Shown here in pieces: positions 1 through 9,300 of a stretch of DNA of 64,000 nucleotides. The notes beneath the pieces are model-generated. The model searched no databases and was not told where the DNA came from. It saw nothing but the letters and a program-made list of their open reading frames with translations. This stretch comes from an uncultured Acetobacteraceae bacterium (lineage in GTDB: Bacteria; Pseudomonadota; Alphaproteobacteria; Acetobacterales; Acetobacteraceae): assembly GCA_903907955.1 (NCBI GenBank), contig CAIVPZ010000010.1, forward strand, positions 16,451-80,450. Reading direction: 5' to 3'. Within the stretch, counting starts at the first letter, position 1. Each line of letters starts with the position of its first letter. Both the position numbers and the translations under genes were made by a program.

Positions 1-457
1 TCTGCATGCCGGGGGTCTGGGTGTTCTGCGCCGCCTCGAAATTGTTTTCGACATAGGAATTGACGATGCTGGCAACGCCGCTGCTGTCGCTGAGCGGGTT
101 GCTTTTGAACTGGCTGAAGGCGTTGGCGAATATCTGGTAGGCCGGGTTGCCGATTTTCCGCACCGAGGAACTGGCGGAGGTCGGGTCCTGGGTCAGCAAC
201 TGTTTGGTGAGCGCCGGGGAAGTGAGCAGGTCGGCAACGTTGAAAGCGCCGAGGACGATCTTCAGCGACCGGTAGTCCTTGATCAGCGCGTCCGCCGAGG
301 TGAGTTTCGGCGCCTGCGCCTGGAAATAGGCGATGTCGGCTTTAACCTGCGGGGTGGCCTTCGCCCATTTGTTGGCAAGCGTCTGTTCGTTCTTGGTGTC
401 CGTGAGGTAGGTGGCGATCGCCGCACCGGGGCTGCCATTCAGGGAAAAGATGGACAT
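1..457 (-). CDS. DUF1217-type flagellar-associated protein (3' part beyond window)
   Basis: The minus-strand reading frame begins with ATG at 457 (MSIFSLNGSPGAA) behind a GGAGG Shine-Dalgarno six bases upstream, and stays open for 152 codons to the window edge, so the C-terminus is missing. The residues about helical segments such as LANKWAKATPQVKADIAYFQ and the run through KIVLGAFNVADLLTSP match the DUF1217 family, which is found beside flagellar genes in alphaproteobacteria; its exact job is not established. It is divergent from the flagellin gene at 621, which supports a flagellar role. The family call is from memory of motifs, the frame and start are directly visible. Confidence 0.72.
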   Translation of the reverse strand, partial: MSIFSLNGSPGAAIATYLTDTKNEQTLANKWAKATPQVKADIAYFQAQAPKLTSADALIKDYRSLKIVLGAFNVADLLTSPALTKQLLTQDPTSASSSVRKIGNPAYQIFANAFSQFKSNPLSDSSGVASIVNSYVENNFEAAQNTQTPGMQ

Positions 458-566
458 CGGAACCTCCGCGCATTGCCTGCCAGGTCGAAATAGCTCCGGC
501 GGATAAACGCCCGGTTAAACATTTCGCGTGCATCTTTTCCTCTGCGGGCAGCGGCAAAACCCGGCT

Positions 567-596
567 GCCGCACAACCCAGAGCCGCACAACCCAGA
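567..596. repeat. Exact 15-bp tandem duplication in flagellin leader
   Basis: The unit GCCGCACAACCCAGA occurs twice head to tail (567-581 and 582-596), 24 bases before the flagellin ATG and just ahead of its ribosome binding site. It is either a recent slippage product or part of the 5' leader that sets flagellin translation. Confidence 0.8.
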
Positions 597-620
597 CAAG
601 GGCGTCAAAAGGAGTTTCCC

Positions 621-3584
621 ATGTTTTCCGTAAATACCAATCTCGGTGCCATGGCCGCGCTGCAGTCGCTGACCCAGACCGCGGCAGCGATGCAGAATAC
701 CCAGGCCCAGATCTCGACCGGCCAGAAAGTGTCCAGCTCGGCCGATAATCCGGCCGTCTATTCCATTGCGCAAACCATGAACGCCCAGATCGCCGGCCTG
801 ACGGCGGTGCAGGACGGGCTGTCGTTCTCGTCGCAGGTGGTCGGCACGGCGTCGAATTCGGTCGCAAGCATCTCCTCGACCCTGGCGACGCTCAAGCAGA
901 CGCTGACGTCGGGCCAGACCAAGGGCATGGACACCAACGCGATCAACAGCAGCATCACGGCGGCGCTGCAGCAGATCAATTCCTACGCCAACGGCGCAAC
1001 GATGAACGGCGTCAACCTGATCGCCGGCTCCACCGGCGATGGCGTGACCAACACCCAGATCAAGGTGCTGAGCGACACGCAGGGGACGACCTTCGCCGTG
1101 GGCGGCAGCGGCACCCAGGCGCTGAACGCGACGGCCGCGGGACTTGGCATCGATGGCCTGTCGGTCAGCTCCACCGACACGCAGGTTGCGCTGGGCGCCG
1201 ACTCGACCACTGCCAATGCGGGGGTAAAGCTGGTCGCCGACGGGTCGGTGCTTGCCGGTGCCGCCGGGGCGGCCGCAACCAGCACCAGCCTCAGCGTGCA
1301 GACGGCCAACTACGCAACCGGCGGGACGGCACAGAACGTCGCGCAGAAGACCTATGTCGTCCTCAACGACGGGTCGACCAACGGCACCAACGACATCCTC
1401 AACCAGATCAACGCCGCAGTGGCCGCGGCAACGGGTGGCACGGCGACGGGAGCGGCGACCTACCAGACCGCCCCGACCACCGCCACGTCGACGAGCTTGG
1501 GTGCGGGAACCCTGAATACAACCCCTGGCACCAATACGTTCACGGTCGCCGCCGGGGGCGCCGGGCCGACCTCTAACGGCTCAGCGGTCGCAGTGTCCAC
1601 CGACCCGAATAAGGTCGGTCAATACACCGCATACAGTTTCACCAGCGCGTCGTTTTCGAGTGTCGCGAATAAAGACGGCTCGACGACCTACACCCTCACG
1701 GGAGGCACCGCCACAGCCGAGAACTACCTTGATACCAACAATTCCGTTACACAAAATCCTATTAACTCCGCAAATGGAGAAAGCATAACGCTAGCGACTG
1801 GAGCCACCGCCCCGACGGCAGGTGGCACTCTGTCTCTCGCGAGCGCGACAAATCCGGGTGATACAACCCTCTATACATTCAAGGCAGGCTTAACCACCGC
1901 CGACTATAATTCTACCGACAACCGTGACGGCACGACCACGTATACGTTCAATGCAGCCTTGGACTTCACAAAGCAGGACTTCAAGCCGGCGGCAGCCGCT
2001 ACCGCGGGGTCCGATTTCGCCCTGAATACCGATGGCAGCATCGGTCTCGCCGCCGGCGGCAAGAACGGGTCGATCACCGACCTCGGCAACGGTTCGACGC
2101 AATACTCGTTCGTGACCGCGCGCGACGCGAACGGCAACGCCACGTCGCAGGTCAACGTCATCAGCGCGAACGCCAAGGGGCTGAGCAGCCTCTCCAGCGG
2201 CGCCGGCGGCACCCTCGCCACCGCTCTCAATGGCTTGTCCGGGAGCAACAGCGCCGCCAACATGGCCACCCGCCAGGCGGCACTCGGCACGATGGTTTCC
2301 GCCCTGAACGGGGCGGGCTTCAATGCCTCGATCGATGCCAGCAACAATCTTGCCATTGCCGGCAACAACCTCGACACCACCGGCGTCGCCAACAACGCCA
2401 ATAACGACGCGACCACCAGCCTGAGCGGCTACACGGGGGCTAAGGGGACCAATATCGGCGGCGTGACGACGACGGGTTCCACCACGACGACCAATCAGGG
2501 GGTGCTCGCCTTTGGTGCCGATAGCTCAACCAACGCGGGTGGTATTAAGCTTGTCGCCACCGGCAATACGTTGGACGCCGCCGACCAAACCGGCGGGACG
2601 GCCATAACCCCAACAGCAACCCTTAGCACCAACATCAAGCTAACGAACGGGAGCGGCACGGCAACGGACCCCACCCAGACTACGGTCGTGATGTTGAGTG
2701 ACGGCTCGGGTTTCGGTTCAGCCTTGTCGGGCACGGCCAGCAACTCTCTGAACGACGTGCTGAACCAACTCAATAAACTGAGCAGCGGGATCGCATCCAG
2801 TTGGGACACGGATGCTGGTCACTCAGGCGCAGCCGCAGGGGCAGTAGATGGGTCCGCCTTCAAAGTGGTCGGCGGTCAGATCGTTGCTCAACAATACGGC
2901 GGCGGGTCGATCACCACACTCAGTGACGGCAGCAAACAGTACAGCTACGTCACGGCGGCCGACAGCAGCGGTCAGGCCACAAGCAAGGTGAACCTCATCG
3001 TTGCGAATGTCGGCCAGTATTCGGCGACCGCACTCGATGGCTCTACCGCTGCCAACTCCACCGCCGGCGTGGCAGCACGGGCGGCGTCACTCACCACCAT
3101 GGTTGGCGCCATGAATGCTGGGGGTTTCACCGCCAGCCTGGATGCAAACAACAACCTCAGTGTTTCAAACAGCACGCTCGCCACTGAGACATTGGCACAC
3201 TTCGCGAAAGCCGGCGGAGGGGCACCAGCCGCCGTAGTCGTCGCCCCCTTCAACCTCACCACCACCACCACCACCGCCGCCCCCGTCTACGGCGTGCAGC
3301 AAACCGGCGCCACGGCGGCAATCGCCAACGTTACCGCCGCCATCACCAAGCTCGGCAGCATCAGCTCGCAGCTTGGCGCGGCGTCGAACCACATCACCGG
3401 CATGCAGACCTTCACCTCCTCGCTCAGCAGCGCGCTGACCGCCGGTGTGGGCGCGCTGACCGATGCCGACATGGCCAGCGAAAGCGCCAAGCTCACCTCG
3501 CTGCAGACCAAGCAGCAGCTTGGCATCTCGGCGCTGTCGATGGCCAACCAGCAGCCGCAGGCACTGCTCAAGCTGTTCGGCTGA
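621..3584 (+). CDS. Very long flagellin with duplicated central region
   Basis: Filament subunit exported by the flagellar type III apparatus. ATG 621 is chosen because GGAG lies 7 bases upstream and the protein then begins [17 protein letters not shown], a normal flagellin start; a longer upstream frame has no family support. Residues 1-150 form the D0/D1 N-terminus ([20 protein letters not shown]), and about 895-987 the C-terminal D1/D0 ending in [11 protein letters not shown]. At 987 residues it is about twice the usual length. The middle is Ala/Thr/Gly/Ser rich and holds two related copies (about 191-588 and 631-857), with [11 protein letters not shown] motifs recurring. Parts near 1620-1960 and 2490-3200 are visibly less GC-rich than the ends. 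FlaF follows, as in other alphaproteobacteria. Confidence 0.93.
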   Translation: MFSVNTNLGAMAALQSLTQTAAAMQNTQAQISTGQKVSSSADNPAVYSIAQTMNAQIAGLTAVQDGLSFSSQVVGTASNSVASISSTLATLKQTLTSGQTKGMDTNAINSSITAALQQINSYANGATMNGVNLIAGSTGDGVTNTQIKVLSDTQGTTFAVGGSGTQALNATAAGLGIDGLSVSSTDTQVALGADSTTANAGVKLVADGSVLAGAAGAAATSTSLSVQTANYATGGTAQNVAQKTYVVLNDGSTNGTNDILNQINAAVAAATGGTATGAATYQTAPTTATSTSLGAGTLNTTPGTNTFTVAAGGAGPTSNGSAVAVSTDPNKVGQYTAYSFTSASFSSVANKDGSTTYTLTGGTATAENYLDTNNSVTQNPINSANGESITLATGATAPTAGGTLSLASATNPGDTTLYTFKAGLTTADYNSTDNRDGTTTYTFNAALDFTKQDFKPAAAATAGSDFALNTDGSIGLAAGGKNGSITDLGNGSTQYSFVTARDANGNATSQVNVISANAKGLSSLSSGAGGTLATALNGLSGSNSAANMATRQAALGTMVSALNGAGFNASIDASNNLAIAGNNLDTTGVANNANNDATTSLSGYTGAKGTNIGGVTTTGSTTTTNQGVLAFGADSSTNAGGIKLVATGNTLDAADQTGGTAITPTATLSTNIKLTNGSGTATDPTQTTVVMLSDGSGFGSALSGTASNSLNDVLNQLNKLSSGIASSWDTDAGHSGAAAGAVDGSAFKVVGGQIVAQQYGGGSITTLSDGSKQYSYVTAADSSGQATSKVNLIVANVGQYSATALDGSTAANSTAGVAARAASLTTMVGAMNAGGFTASLDANNNLSVSNSTLATETLAHFAKAGGGAPAAVVVAPFNLTTTTTTAAPVYGVQQTGATAAIANVTAAITKLGSISSQLGAASNHITGMQTFTSSLSSALTAGVGALTDADMASESAKLTSLQTKQQLGISALSMANQQPQALLKLFG

Positions 3585-3597
3585 TAACCACACCCGA

Positions 3598-3617
3598 CCG
3601 GGCCACACGCGGCCCGG
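3598..3617 (+). terminator. Hairpin between flagellin and flaF
   Basis: CCGGGCC-acacgc-GGCCCGG is a perfect 7-bp stem with a 6-base loop, 13 bases after the flagellin stop. There is no following T run, so it may be an mRNA-stabilising or attenuating hairpin that lowers flaF expression relative to flagellin, not a full terminator. Confidence 0.45.
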
Positions 3618-3660
3618 CCGGCTCCTTCCGACTGAATGAGACCAGCCACAGGATCGTCCG

Positions 3661-4095
3661 ATGCAGCGTACGGCAAGCTACTTCCGCACCCCGCAGATCG
3701 GCGGCGGAACCCCGCAGGAAACCGAGATTCTGGCGTTCGGTCTGTGCAACGACCGGCTGACCAGGGCCGCCACTCCGCGCGAACGGATCGAGGCGCTGGG
3801 GAAAACCCAGCAGCTTTGGTCGCTGCTGGTGAACGATATCGGCGGCGAGGCCAACCGCCTGCCCGCCGAACTGAAGCAGAACCTGCTCCGGCTGGGCTTC
3901 TGGGCGATGGACTATGCCACCCGGGCGATGCTGCATGATCTGCCGGTGGAACCGCTGATCGGCCTGCATCGCGACATGATCGAGGGCCTGCGCGCGCAAG
4001 CCAGTCCCGCGGCACCAGCGCCGCCCCCCGCCCCTGCCGCGATTACGGCGCCCGCCGCCGCCGCCGCATGGTCCGGCCGCAAGATGACGGCCTGA
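3661..4095 (+). CDS. flaF: Flagellar biosynthesis regulator FlaF
   Basis: FlaF is a small alphaproteobacterial protein needed for flagellin synthesis and secretion, working with FlbT on flagellin mRNA and export. The 144-residue product has the family pattern: ETEILAFGLCNDRL near residue 20, LWSLLVNDI near 56, and LPAELKQNLLRLGFWAMDYA near 72-91. The last 30 residues are an Ala/Pro-rich tail not needed for the family match. The gene follows flagellin with a 76-base gap containing a hairpin, and a strong terminator follows it. No flbT is present in this window. The start is the first ATG of the frame. Confidence 0.9.
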   Translation: MQRTASYFRTPQIGGGTPQETEILAFGLCNDRLTRAATPRERIEALGKTQQLWSLLVNDIGGEANRLPAELKQNLLRLGFWAMDYATRAMLHDLPVEPLIGLHRDMIEGLRAQASPAAPAPPPAPAAITAPAAAAAWSGRKMTA

Positions 4096-4122
4096 TCCCC
4101 ATCGCCAGCATCCGCGTTCATC

Positions 4123-4148
4123 ATGCCCGGGCTCGTCCCGGGCATTTT
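4123..4148 (+). terminator. Rho-independent terminator after flaF
   Basis: ATGCCCGGG-ctcgt-CCCGGGCAT is a perfect 9-bp stem followed by TTTTG. It closes the flagellin-flaF unit and faces the convergent gene ending at 4223. The same CCCGGG palindrome type is common as a dispersed element in alphaproteobacteria, so it may be a REP-like sequence used as a terminator. Confidence 0.75.
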
Positions 4149-4222
4149 GATTCAGCGTGACGCTGCCCCATGCGGGCACGATCACATCGCGCGATGTGCC
4201 GAAGCCAGGTTCGGCCGGAAAT

Positions 4223-4600
4223 CTACCCGATTGCCGGTGTGGTCACCAGGCTCGCCGTCTGGGCGGAGGCCGCGGATTCCTCCGCTGGCGTCCCGGCTGC
4301 CGGCAAGCCGGTTTCCGACGACGCGGCGGCATGGCCGGCGGCGCGGCGATAGGCATCCAACTGCTGCACGGTCGGAATGCTGGAGGAAACCGCGCCGGCC
4401 CCGTTGCGGAATTCCATGACGACAAGGCCCAGCGCCGGTTCGATACGGAAGGAGGGGTTCGGGTGAAGCGGCGCCTGTGGTGTCGCCGGCTCCGCAGCGG
4501 CAAACGACGTGCCCGACGACTTAACGCCGCCGCTCACCCCGGCCGACGCCGCCGGCTCGGCTCCCTGCAAACTGGCAAGTGGCGTGATGCCGTTGCTCAT
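4223..4600 (-). CDS. Small FlaG-like protein of unknown function
   Basis: A 125-residue protein starting MSNGITPLASL at ATG 4600 with only a weak GGGG upstream. Its low-complexity Ala/Ser N-terminus is followed by a compact segment at about residues 50-90 (FRIEPALGLVVMEFRNGAG, then SSSIPTVQQLDAYRRA). The strand-turn-strand then 'IP..Q.L' arrangement resembles the FlaG family of filament-length proteins. The tail is again Ala/Thr-rich. It lies next to flagellin and flaF on the opposite strand, convergent with them. The FlaG resemblance is an inference from pattern only; the gene itself is well supported by codon use. Confidence 0.6.
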   Translation of the reverse strand: MSNGITPLASLQGAEPAASAGVSGGVKSSGTSFAAAEPATPQAPLHPNPSFRIEPALGLVVMEFRNGAGAVSSSIPTVQQLDAYRRAAGHAAASSETGLPAAGTPAEESAASAQTASLVTTPAIG

Positions 4601-4692
4601 GATCCGAGACCCCGGATGTACGTCCCATATTTTCAAGCCTGAAATGTGCACCGGCAGAATTGCGAAAAAGTTAAGCGCGGCAAGAAGCCGTC

Positions 4693-5811
4693 TCAGGAAG
4701 CCGTCCAGTTGAACCGCGCCACCAGCCAGTGGCGCAGTTCCAGCACCGCAGCGGAGTCGGCAACAACGGCAGCGGTGGCAGCATTCGCCTCCAGCGCGCA
4801 GAGCAGGCGCACGCCGGGCGTCCGCGGCTGCAGCGCATGGCTTGCCTCGGCGCCGGCGCGCCGCCATTGCGCCACCAGGGCGGCGGGGGTCAGCGGCGGC
4901 AGCACCAGGGCGAACTCGATCTGCGTGGCCGCGGCGGCCGACCGCCAGGCCGCGGCCAGGGCACCGGCGGGCGGAGCGCCGCGCAGGGCGGTCGCCAACT
5001 CCGGCACGGTCGGCACCTCCGCCAGCAGCGCGTCGCGCCGCAGGCCGCCCGGTGCCGGCACGCCGAGCGAGAACAGCGGCGCGGCCCCGGCGGACGCCGC
5101 CTCGGCCAGCAGCTTCGGGGTGTTCGGACCGGTCACGAACACCGCATCGACCGCGTGTCCCTGCAACGCCTGCAACGCCGCGCCCCATTCGTGCAGGCCC
5201 AGGGCCGGCACCGGCGCAATGCCCATCAGGTCCAGGCCCAGCAGCGCCGCCAGTTCAGGCCCCGCCGGCACGGAAACGGCAACCCGCAGTTGCGATCCGG
5301 CGCGCAGCGCATGCGCGGGCACGCGGCTGGCCAGCACGCCGGGCGCAAGGCCGGTCATCACCGGCAGCCAGCTGGCGGCGTCGAAGCGGGCGCGCGGGTC
5401 GCCGGTCAGCCAGGCCAGCGGCGCATCGCCCGGCAGCAACAGCAACGTCTGCCCATCCGGCACGACCCGCGCTTCGAACTGATTGGCCGCGGTGACCCCA
5501 TCGGCGCCGCCCACCAGGGTCGGGTGCAGCGTGGTGGCCGGCGGCAGCGCGGGACCCAGCGCCGCACCGATGGCGTCCGCCCACCGGTCCATCCGCCCGC
5601 CCGGCGGCCCGGCGGCGAGAATGCGGACGCTGTCGGGAAACGGCTCCGGCGGCGGGGTGGCGCAGCGGGCTTCGGGGATGGATGTGGCCGCGCGCGCGCT
5701 GGCGCTGGCCGCCACACCACCCAGCGCGATGAAAAAGCCACGCCGCCCGGTGGCGCGCCGGGCCGCCGGGGGATGAACATGCGCCTCCGTCGTCGGCGAG
5801 GCGTCGGGCAT
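4693..5811 (-). CDS. TctC/Bug-like periplasmic solute-binding protein
   Basis: A 372-residue product whose N-terminus carries a twin-arginine-type signal (ATGRRGFFIALGGVAASASA, about residues 20-40). After cleavage the segment ILAAGPPGGRMDRWADAIG matches the start of tripartite tricarboxylate transporter receptor (Bug) domains, where the glycine-rich loop binds a carboxylate. The rest has the expected Ala/Leu-rich two-lobe pattern but diverges, so the ligand cannot be named. ATG 5811 has an ideal AGGAGG six bases upstream. No TctA/TctB membrane partners are adjacent, as is common for orphan Bug proteins. It could also be a more distant periplasmic binding protein. Confidence 0.68.
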   Translation of the reverse strand: MPDASPTTEAHVHPPAARRATGRRGFFIALGGVAASASARAATSIPEARCATPPPEPFPDSVRILAAGPPGGRMDRWADAIGAALGPALPPATTLHPTLVGGADGVTAANQFEARVVPDGQTLLLLPGDAPLAWLTGDPRARFDAASWLPVMTGLAPGVLASRVPAHALRAGSQLRVAVSVPAGPELAALLGLDLMGIAPVPALGLHEWGAALQALQGHAVDAVFVTGPNTPKLLAEAASAGAAPLFSLGVPAPGGLRRDALLAEVPTVPELATALRGAPPAGALAAAWRSAAAATQIEFALVLPPLTPAALVAQWRRAGAEASHALQPRTPGVRLLCALEANAATAAVVADSAAVLELRHWLVARFNWTAS

Positions 5812-5921
5812 CCGGACCTCCTGCCAAGTACGGCGCCGGCCGCGGAGAGCCAGCTGGCGCCTTCCCTGCTCCGGAAGTGCCGTCTTGTCAAAATCCCGCG
5901 ACGCGGGCCCGGCGGCGGTGG

Positions 5922-6437
5922 TCAGGAATCGTAGGAAACCAGCGCCTCGAACGGCACATCGAGCCGCTTGCGGCCTTCCAGGAAGGTCAGCTCGATCAGG
6001 CTCGCGGCAGCCGGCACCACGGCACCGACCTTGCGCAGCAGCTGGATGCCGGCAGCCATGGTGCCGCCGGTGGCCAGCAGGTCATCAACCACCACCACGC
6101 GCTGCCCGGGCCGGACGGCGTCGGCCTGGATCTCGATCCGGTCGGTGCCGTATTCCAGCGCGTAGTCCAGCGGGATGGTGGCGCCCGGCAGCTTGCCGCG
6201 CTTGCGCAGCATGATGAAGCCGCAGCCGAGCTTCAGGGCCAGCGGTGCCGCCACCAGGAAGCCGCGGGACTCGATCCCGGCCACCAGGTCGGGCTGGTGC
6301 GTGCGCACCGCCCGCGCCATCCGCCCCATCGCCACCTGCCAGGCGTCCTCGTGCCGCAGCAGGGTAGAGATGTCGTAGAAAAAGATGCCGGGCTTGGGAA
6401 AGTCCGGGATGCCCCGAATGTGGTCCTTGAGATCCAT
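5922..6437 (-). CDS. apt: Adenine phosphoribosyltransferase
   Basis: Purine salvage enzyme converting adenine and PRPP to AMP in the cytosol. The 171-residue length is typical. It starts [18 protein letters not shown], contains [14 protein letters not shown], the flexible-loop region around [12 protein letters not shown], and the PRPP-binding motif [13 protein letters not shown]. The frame is open for 20 further codons upstream, but the family start is the ATG at 6437, so that was chosen. It stands alone, divergent from the DUF2842 gene at 6561, with a copy of the genome's palindromic repeat between them. Confidence 0.95.
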   Translation of the reverse strand: MDLKDHIRGIPDFPKPGIFFYDISTLLRHEDAWQVAMGRMARAVRTHQPDLVAGIESRGFLVAAPLALKLGCGFIMLRKRGKLPGATIPLDYALEYGTDRIEIQADAVRPGQRVVVVDDLLATGGTMAAGIQLLRKVGAVVPAAASLIELTFLEGRKRLDVPFEALVSYDS

Positions 6438-6496
6438 GGCGCGAGAGGTCCTGGTTGCAGACTGGGCGCGTGTAGGGCCGCAGCGCGGTGGGAGCA

Positions 6497-6540
6497 AGTA
6501 AGGTCAGGGCGGCTTTGTGCCCCCCTGGCCTTGCCTGCCT
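6497..6540. repeat. Degenerate copy of the intergenic palindromic repeat
   Basis: AAGTAAGGTCAGGGCGG ... CCCCCCTGGCCTTGCC is an imperfect short version of the repeat seen complete at 50411 and 62870. It lies in the apt/DUF2842 intergenic region. Confidence 0.55.
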
Positions 6541-6560
6541 CCGCGCGCTACGCCTGCGCC

Positions 6561-6770
6561 ATGTCCCGTGCCCCCATTGCCCTGCTGGCCAGCGTGATCT
6601 GGTTCATCGCCTACATCGCCGGCGCCGTGGCGCTGGCGGATCTGCTCGCGCCGATGCACTGGGCGGTGCAGGCGGTCTATTTCCTGGTGGCCGGGGTGCT
6701 CTGGGTGGGGCCGGTGGTGTGGCTGATGCGCTGGTCGCTCGGCCGGCGCCAGGGTGACGGCCTGCGTTAA
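6561..6770 (+). CDS. DUF2842 small membrane protein
   Basis: A 69-residue protein with two predicted membrane helices (about residues 5-27 and 36-57), starting MSRAPIALLASVIWFIAYIA and containing LYFLV-like then GVLWVGPVVWLMRW. The layout (short helix, 'P.HW' turn, second helix ending in W-x-x-R-W) matches DUF2842, a family of unknown function conserved in alphaproteobacteria. Start ATG 6561 is the only sensible one for this short family. It is monocistronic; a PEP-CTERM gene begins 180 bases further on. Confidence 0.7.
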   Translation: MSRAPIALLASVIWFIAYIAGAVALADLLAPMHWAVQAVYFLVAGVLWVGPVVWLMRWSLGRRQGDGLR

Positions 6771-6949
6771 CAGGGTGGCCCGGGCGCATCCGGGCTTCGG
6801 GCGAACGCTCTCCCGCCCGGGGATCCGGCCACAACGACCTGATATTGTTCATTTTTATTTGCGATACGGGGAATTGAATTCTCGGAGCAGATGAAACGTT
6901 ATCTAGTCCGCGCAACGATAGCAAAGGCCGGACCTCAGGAGCGGAAAAA

Positions 6950-7573
6950 ATGGGCCTGTTGAATGCGGTCAGTCCCCATGCGCGCATCACTCTGCCGGCA
7001 GCAGCCGTGGTGGCCATCCTCCTCGCAGTGCCGCCGGCCTGGGCGACATCAACCATCACCCCGCCGGCCGCCCCGGCAAATGCCACCGGCACTGGAACTT
7101 TCGCCGATCCTTGGGTGGTGACGCCGACCGCAGGCAGCTACAGTTTTGCTCCGCAAACGGGTAAATCGCTGCCAGAGGGGTGGTACGACCCGCCTTTCAT
7201 CAGCGGTTTCGATTACACGCTGACCGGCCTGACCGGCACGGATGGCTTCACAAGTGTTCAGACGAAAAACCTGCTGCCGTATACGGTGCAGGTGTGGGCT
7301 GGTGGCCTGGACGTAGCCACATTGAACCCGGGGGACACATTCAGCTTCGCGTCCGGGGTGACCGACTTCCAACTGCTCGGCATCAGCCCTCCGTTCGACG
7401 CTGCGACAACCGATATAGGCGCCGCTTTTCCCGTGAACGTCTTCTGGACCGGGTCTCCCACCAGCCTGGTCATCACCCCGCTCTCTGACGCAATTCCGGA
7501 GCCGGCCTCGCTGGCCGGACTTGCCGTTGGCCTCGCCGGGCTCGGCGTCGCGCGCCGGCGTCGCCGCGCCTGA
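6950..7573 (+). CDS. PEP-CTERM sorted secreted protein
   Basis: A 207-residue exported protein. Residues 1-33 form a signal peptide (ending VPPAWA), and the C-terminus has the complete PEP-CTERM signal: IPEPASL, then a hydrophobic helix LAGLAVGLAGLGV, then ARRRRRA. Such proteins are anchored and processed by an exosortase, which is not in this window. The middle is low in charge with beta-type composition and is not recognised. GGAG sits 8 bases before the ATG, and the preceding 100 bases are more AT-rich than the surroundings, consistent with its own promoter. Confidence 0.85.
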   Translation: MGLLNAVSPHARITLPAAAVVAILLAVPPAWATSTITPPAAPANATGTGTFADPWVVTPTAGSYSFAPQTGKSLPEGWYDPPFISGFDYTLTGLTGTDGFTSVQTKNLLPYTVQVWAGGLDVATLNPGDTFSFASGVTDFQLLGISPPFDAATTDIGAAFPVNVFWTGSPTSLVITPLSDAIPEPASLAGLAVGLAGLGVARRRRRA

Positions 7574-7796
7574 TTGCGGCGGTCGGAAGGCTTTACGGCT
7601 GCGGCTGCGCCGCGACACGGAGCGGTTGTTGACCAATGCGACAGCGCCCGCTGCCGCCCGGACCTGACAAACCGGTGCATCCGGCCGCGCCCGCAACCCA
7701 GCAAGCCAGGCAAGGCGCTTGCCGTGGTGGCACGACCTCGCTAACCGTTCCCGGTCGCGCCGCCATCGGGGCCGCGCGCAAGGGGAGATTCATGCG

Positions 7797-8825
7797 ATGG
7801 GTTACAGGGTCGCGGTCGTCGGCGCCACCGGGGCAGTCGGGCGCGAAATGCTGAAGACCCTCGCCGAGCGAAACTTTCCGGTCACGGAAGTCGCCGCCGT
7901 CGCGTCCGGGCGCAGCACCGGCCAGCAGGTCAGTTTCGGCGACAAACAGGTGCTGACCGTGCAGAACCTGGACAAGTTCGACTTCACCGGCTGGGATATC
8001 GGCCTGTTCAGCCCCGGCGCGTCGATCTCCGCCGTGCACGCGCCGCGCGCCGCCGCGGCCGGCTGCATCGTCATCGACAACACCAGCCAGTTCCGCATGG
8101 ACCCCGACGTGCCGCTGGTGGTGCCGGAGGTGAACCCGCAGGCGCTCAGCCGCATCCGCCGCGGCATCATCGCCAACCCGAACTGCTCCACCATCCAGAT
8201 GGTGCTGGTGTTGAAGCCGTTGCACGACCGCTACGGCATCCGCCGGGTGGTGGTGTCCACCTACCAGTCGGTCTCCGGCGCCGGCAAGGAAGGCATGGAC
8301 GAGCTGTACGCCCAGACCAAGGCGACCTTCGTCAACGACCCGGTCAAGCCCGAGCAGTTCACCAAGCAGATCGCCTTCAACGTCATTCCGCACATCGACT
8401 CGTTCATGCCGGATGGGTCGACCAAGGAGGAATGGAAGATGGTGGTCGAGACCAGGAAGATTCTCGACCCCGATATCAAGGTGTTCGCCACCTGCGTGCG
8501 GGTGCCGGTGTTCATCGGCCATGCCGAGTCGGTCTGCATCGAATGCGAACAGCCGATCACGGCGGAAGGCGCCCGCGCGCTGCTGCGCGACGCCCCCGGG
8601 GTGGTGGTGCTCGATCACCGCGAGGACGGCGGCTACATCACCCCGGCCGAATGCCAGGGCGAGGACGCCACCTATGTCAGCCGCATCCGGATCGACCCGA
8701 CGGTGCCGAACGGGCTGGCGTTCTGGTGCGTGGCGGACAATCTGCGCAAGGGCGCGGCCTTGAACGCCATCCAGATCGCCGAGGAACTGCTGGCCCAGGG
8801 TCTGCTGCCCCGCCGCGCGGCCTGA
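7797..8825 (+). CDS. asd: Aspartate-semialdehyde dehydrogenase
   Basis: Catalyses NADPH-dependent reduction of aspartyl phosphate to aspartate semialdehyde, the branch to lysine/diaminopimelate, threonine and methionine. The 342-residue protein begins MGYRVAVVGATGAVGREML, a Rossmann GxTGxVG motif; the catalytic cysteine is Cys130 in NPNCSTIQM; the GAGKEGMDEL and RIRIDPTVPNG regions match the family. ATG 7797 is used because AGGGGAG lies 8 bases upstream and it gives the family N-terminus, although the frame is open further upstream. An SMR transporter gene starts four bases after its stop, so they are probably co-transcribed. Confidence 0.95.
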   Translation: MGYRVAVVGATGAVGREMLKTLAERNFPVTEVAAVASGRSTGQQVSFGDKQVLTVQNLDKFDFTGWDIGLFSPGASISAVHAPRAAAAGCIVIDNTSQFRMDPDVPLVVPEVNPQALSRIRRGIIANPNCSTIQMVLVLKPLHDRYGIRRVVVSTYQSVSGAGKEGMDELYAQTKATFVNDPVKPEQFTKQIAFNVIPHIDSFMPDGSTKEEWKMVVETRKILDPDIKVFATCVRVPVFIGHAESVCIECEQPITAEGARALLRDAPGVVVLDHREDGGYITPAECQGEDATYVSRIRIDPTVPNGLAFWCVADNLRKGAALNAIQIAEELLAQGLLPRRAA

Positions 8826-8829
8826 ACTG

Positions 8830-9144
8830 ATGGCCTGGGCCTGGCTGACCGGAGCCGGCCTGTTCGAAGTCGTCTGGGTGGTGTTGCTGAAGCAGACCGA
8901 CGGGTTCACCCGGCTGATCCCGTCGGCCGCCACCGTGGCCGCGATGGCCGCCAGCTTTTTCTGCATGTCACAGTCGCTGCGCAGCCTGCCGATGGGCACG
9001 GTGTACGCGGTATGGACCGGCATCGGCGCGGCCGGCGGGCTGGCCTGGGGCATCGCCATGGAAGGCGAACCGGCGGGTGCCGTCCGCATCCTGTGCGTCG
9101 CCCTGATCCTTGCCGGGGTGGCCGGGCTGAAACTTGGCTCCTGA
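8830..9144 (+). CDS. SMR family exporter, SugE/Gdx subtype
   Basis: A 104-residue, four-helix inner-membrane protein. The conserved glutamate is Glu13 in GLFEVVWVVLLKQTDGFTR, and GTVYAVWTGIGAAG is the hallmark of the SugE/Gdx branch, which exports guanidinium and some quaternary ammonium compounds in exchange for protons. The general multidrug EmrE branch has a different helix-3 motif. The start is four bases after the asd stop, with no room for a guanidine riboswitch between, so regulation by guanidine is not evident. Subfamily assignment is from motif recognition. Confidence 0.85.
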   Translation: MAWAWLTGAGLFEVVWVVLLKQTDGFTRLIPSAATVAAMAASFFCMSQSLRSLPMGTVYAVWTGIGAAGGLAWGIAMEGEPAGAVRILCVALILAGVAGLKLGS

Positions 9145-9190
9145 CGGCAATTTGCTGACCGGCGCGCCCGCCCCGCGCGCCGCCCGCACG

Positions 9191-9219
9191 TTGACCCACC
9201 CCCACCGGGGGAGTATGGC
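9191..9219 (+). promoter_or_regulatory. Putative sigma70 promoter of sdhCDAB
   Basis: TTGACC at 9191 and TATGGC at 9214 are 17 bases apart and lie 82 bases before the sdhC ATG, in the only gap upstream of the operon. Confidence 0.45.
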
Positions 9220-9300
9220 GAACGCAACGGACGGCGGGTCGCGCAGGGTTTGGCGCGATGGGTGGGGAGGCGCCGGCACCAGAAGGAGGTCTGACCCCCC

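Noticed and set aside
466..484. Sigma54-like GG/GC element (CTGGCAGGCAATGC on the minus strand) before the DUF1217 gene
   Set aside because: The spacing between the GG and GC pairs is 10 bases, two short of the -24/-12 requirement.
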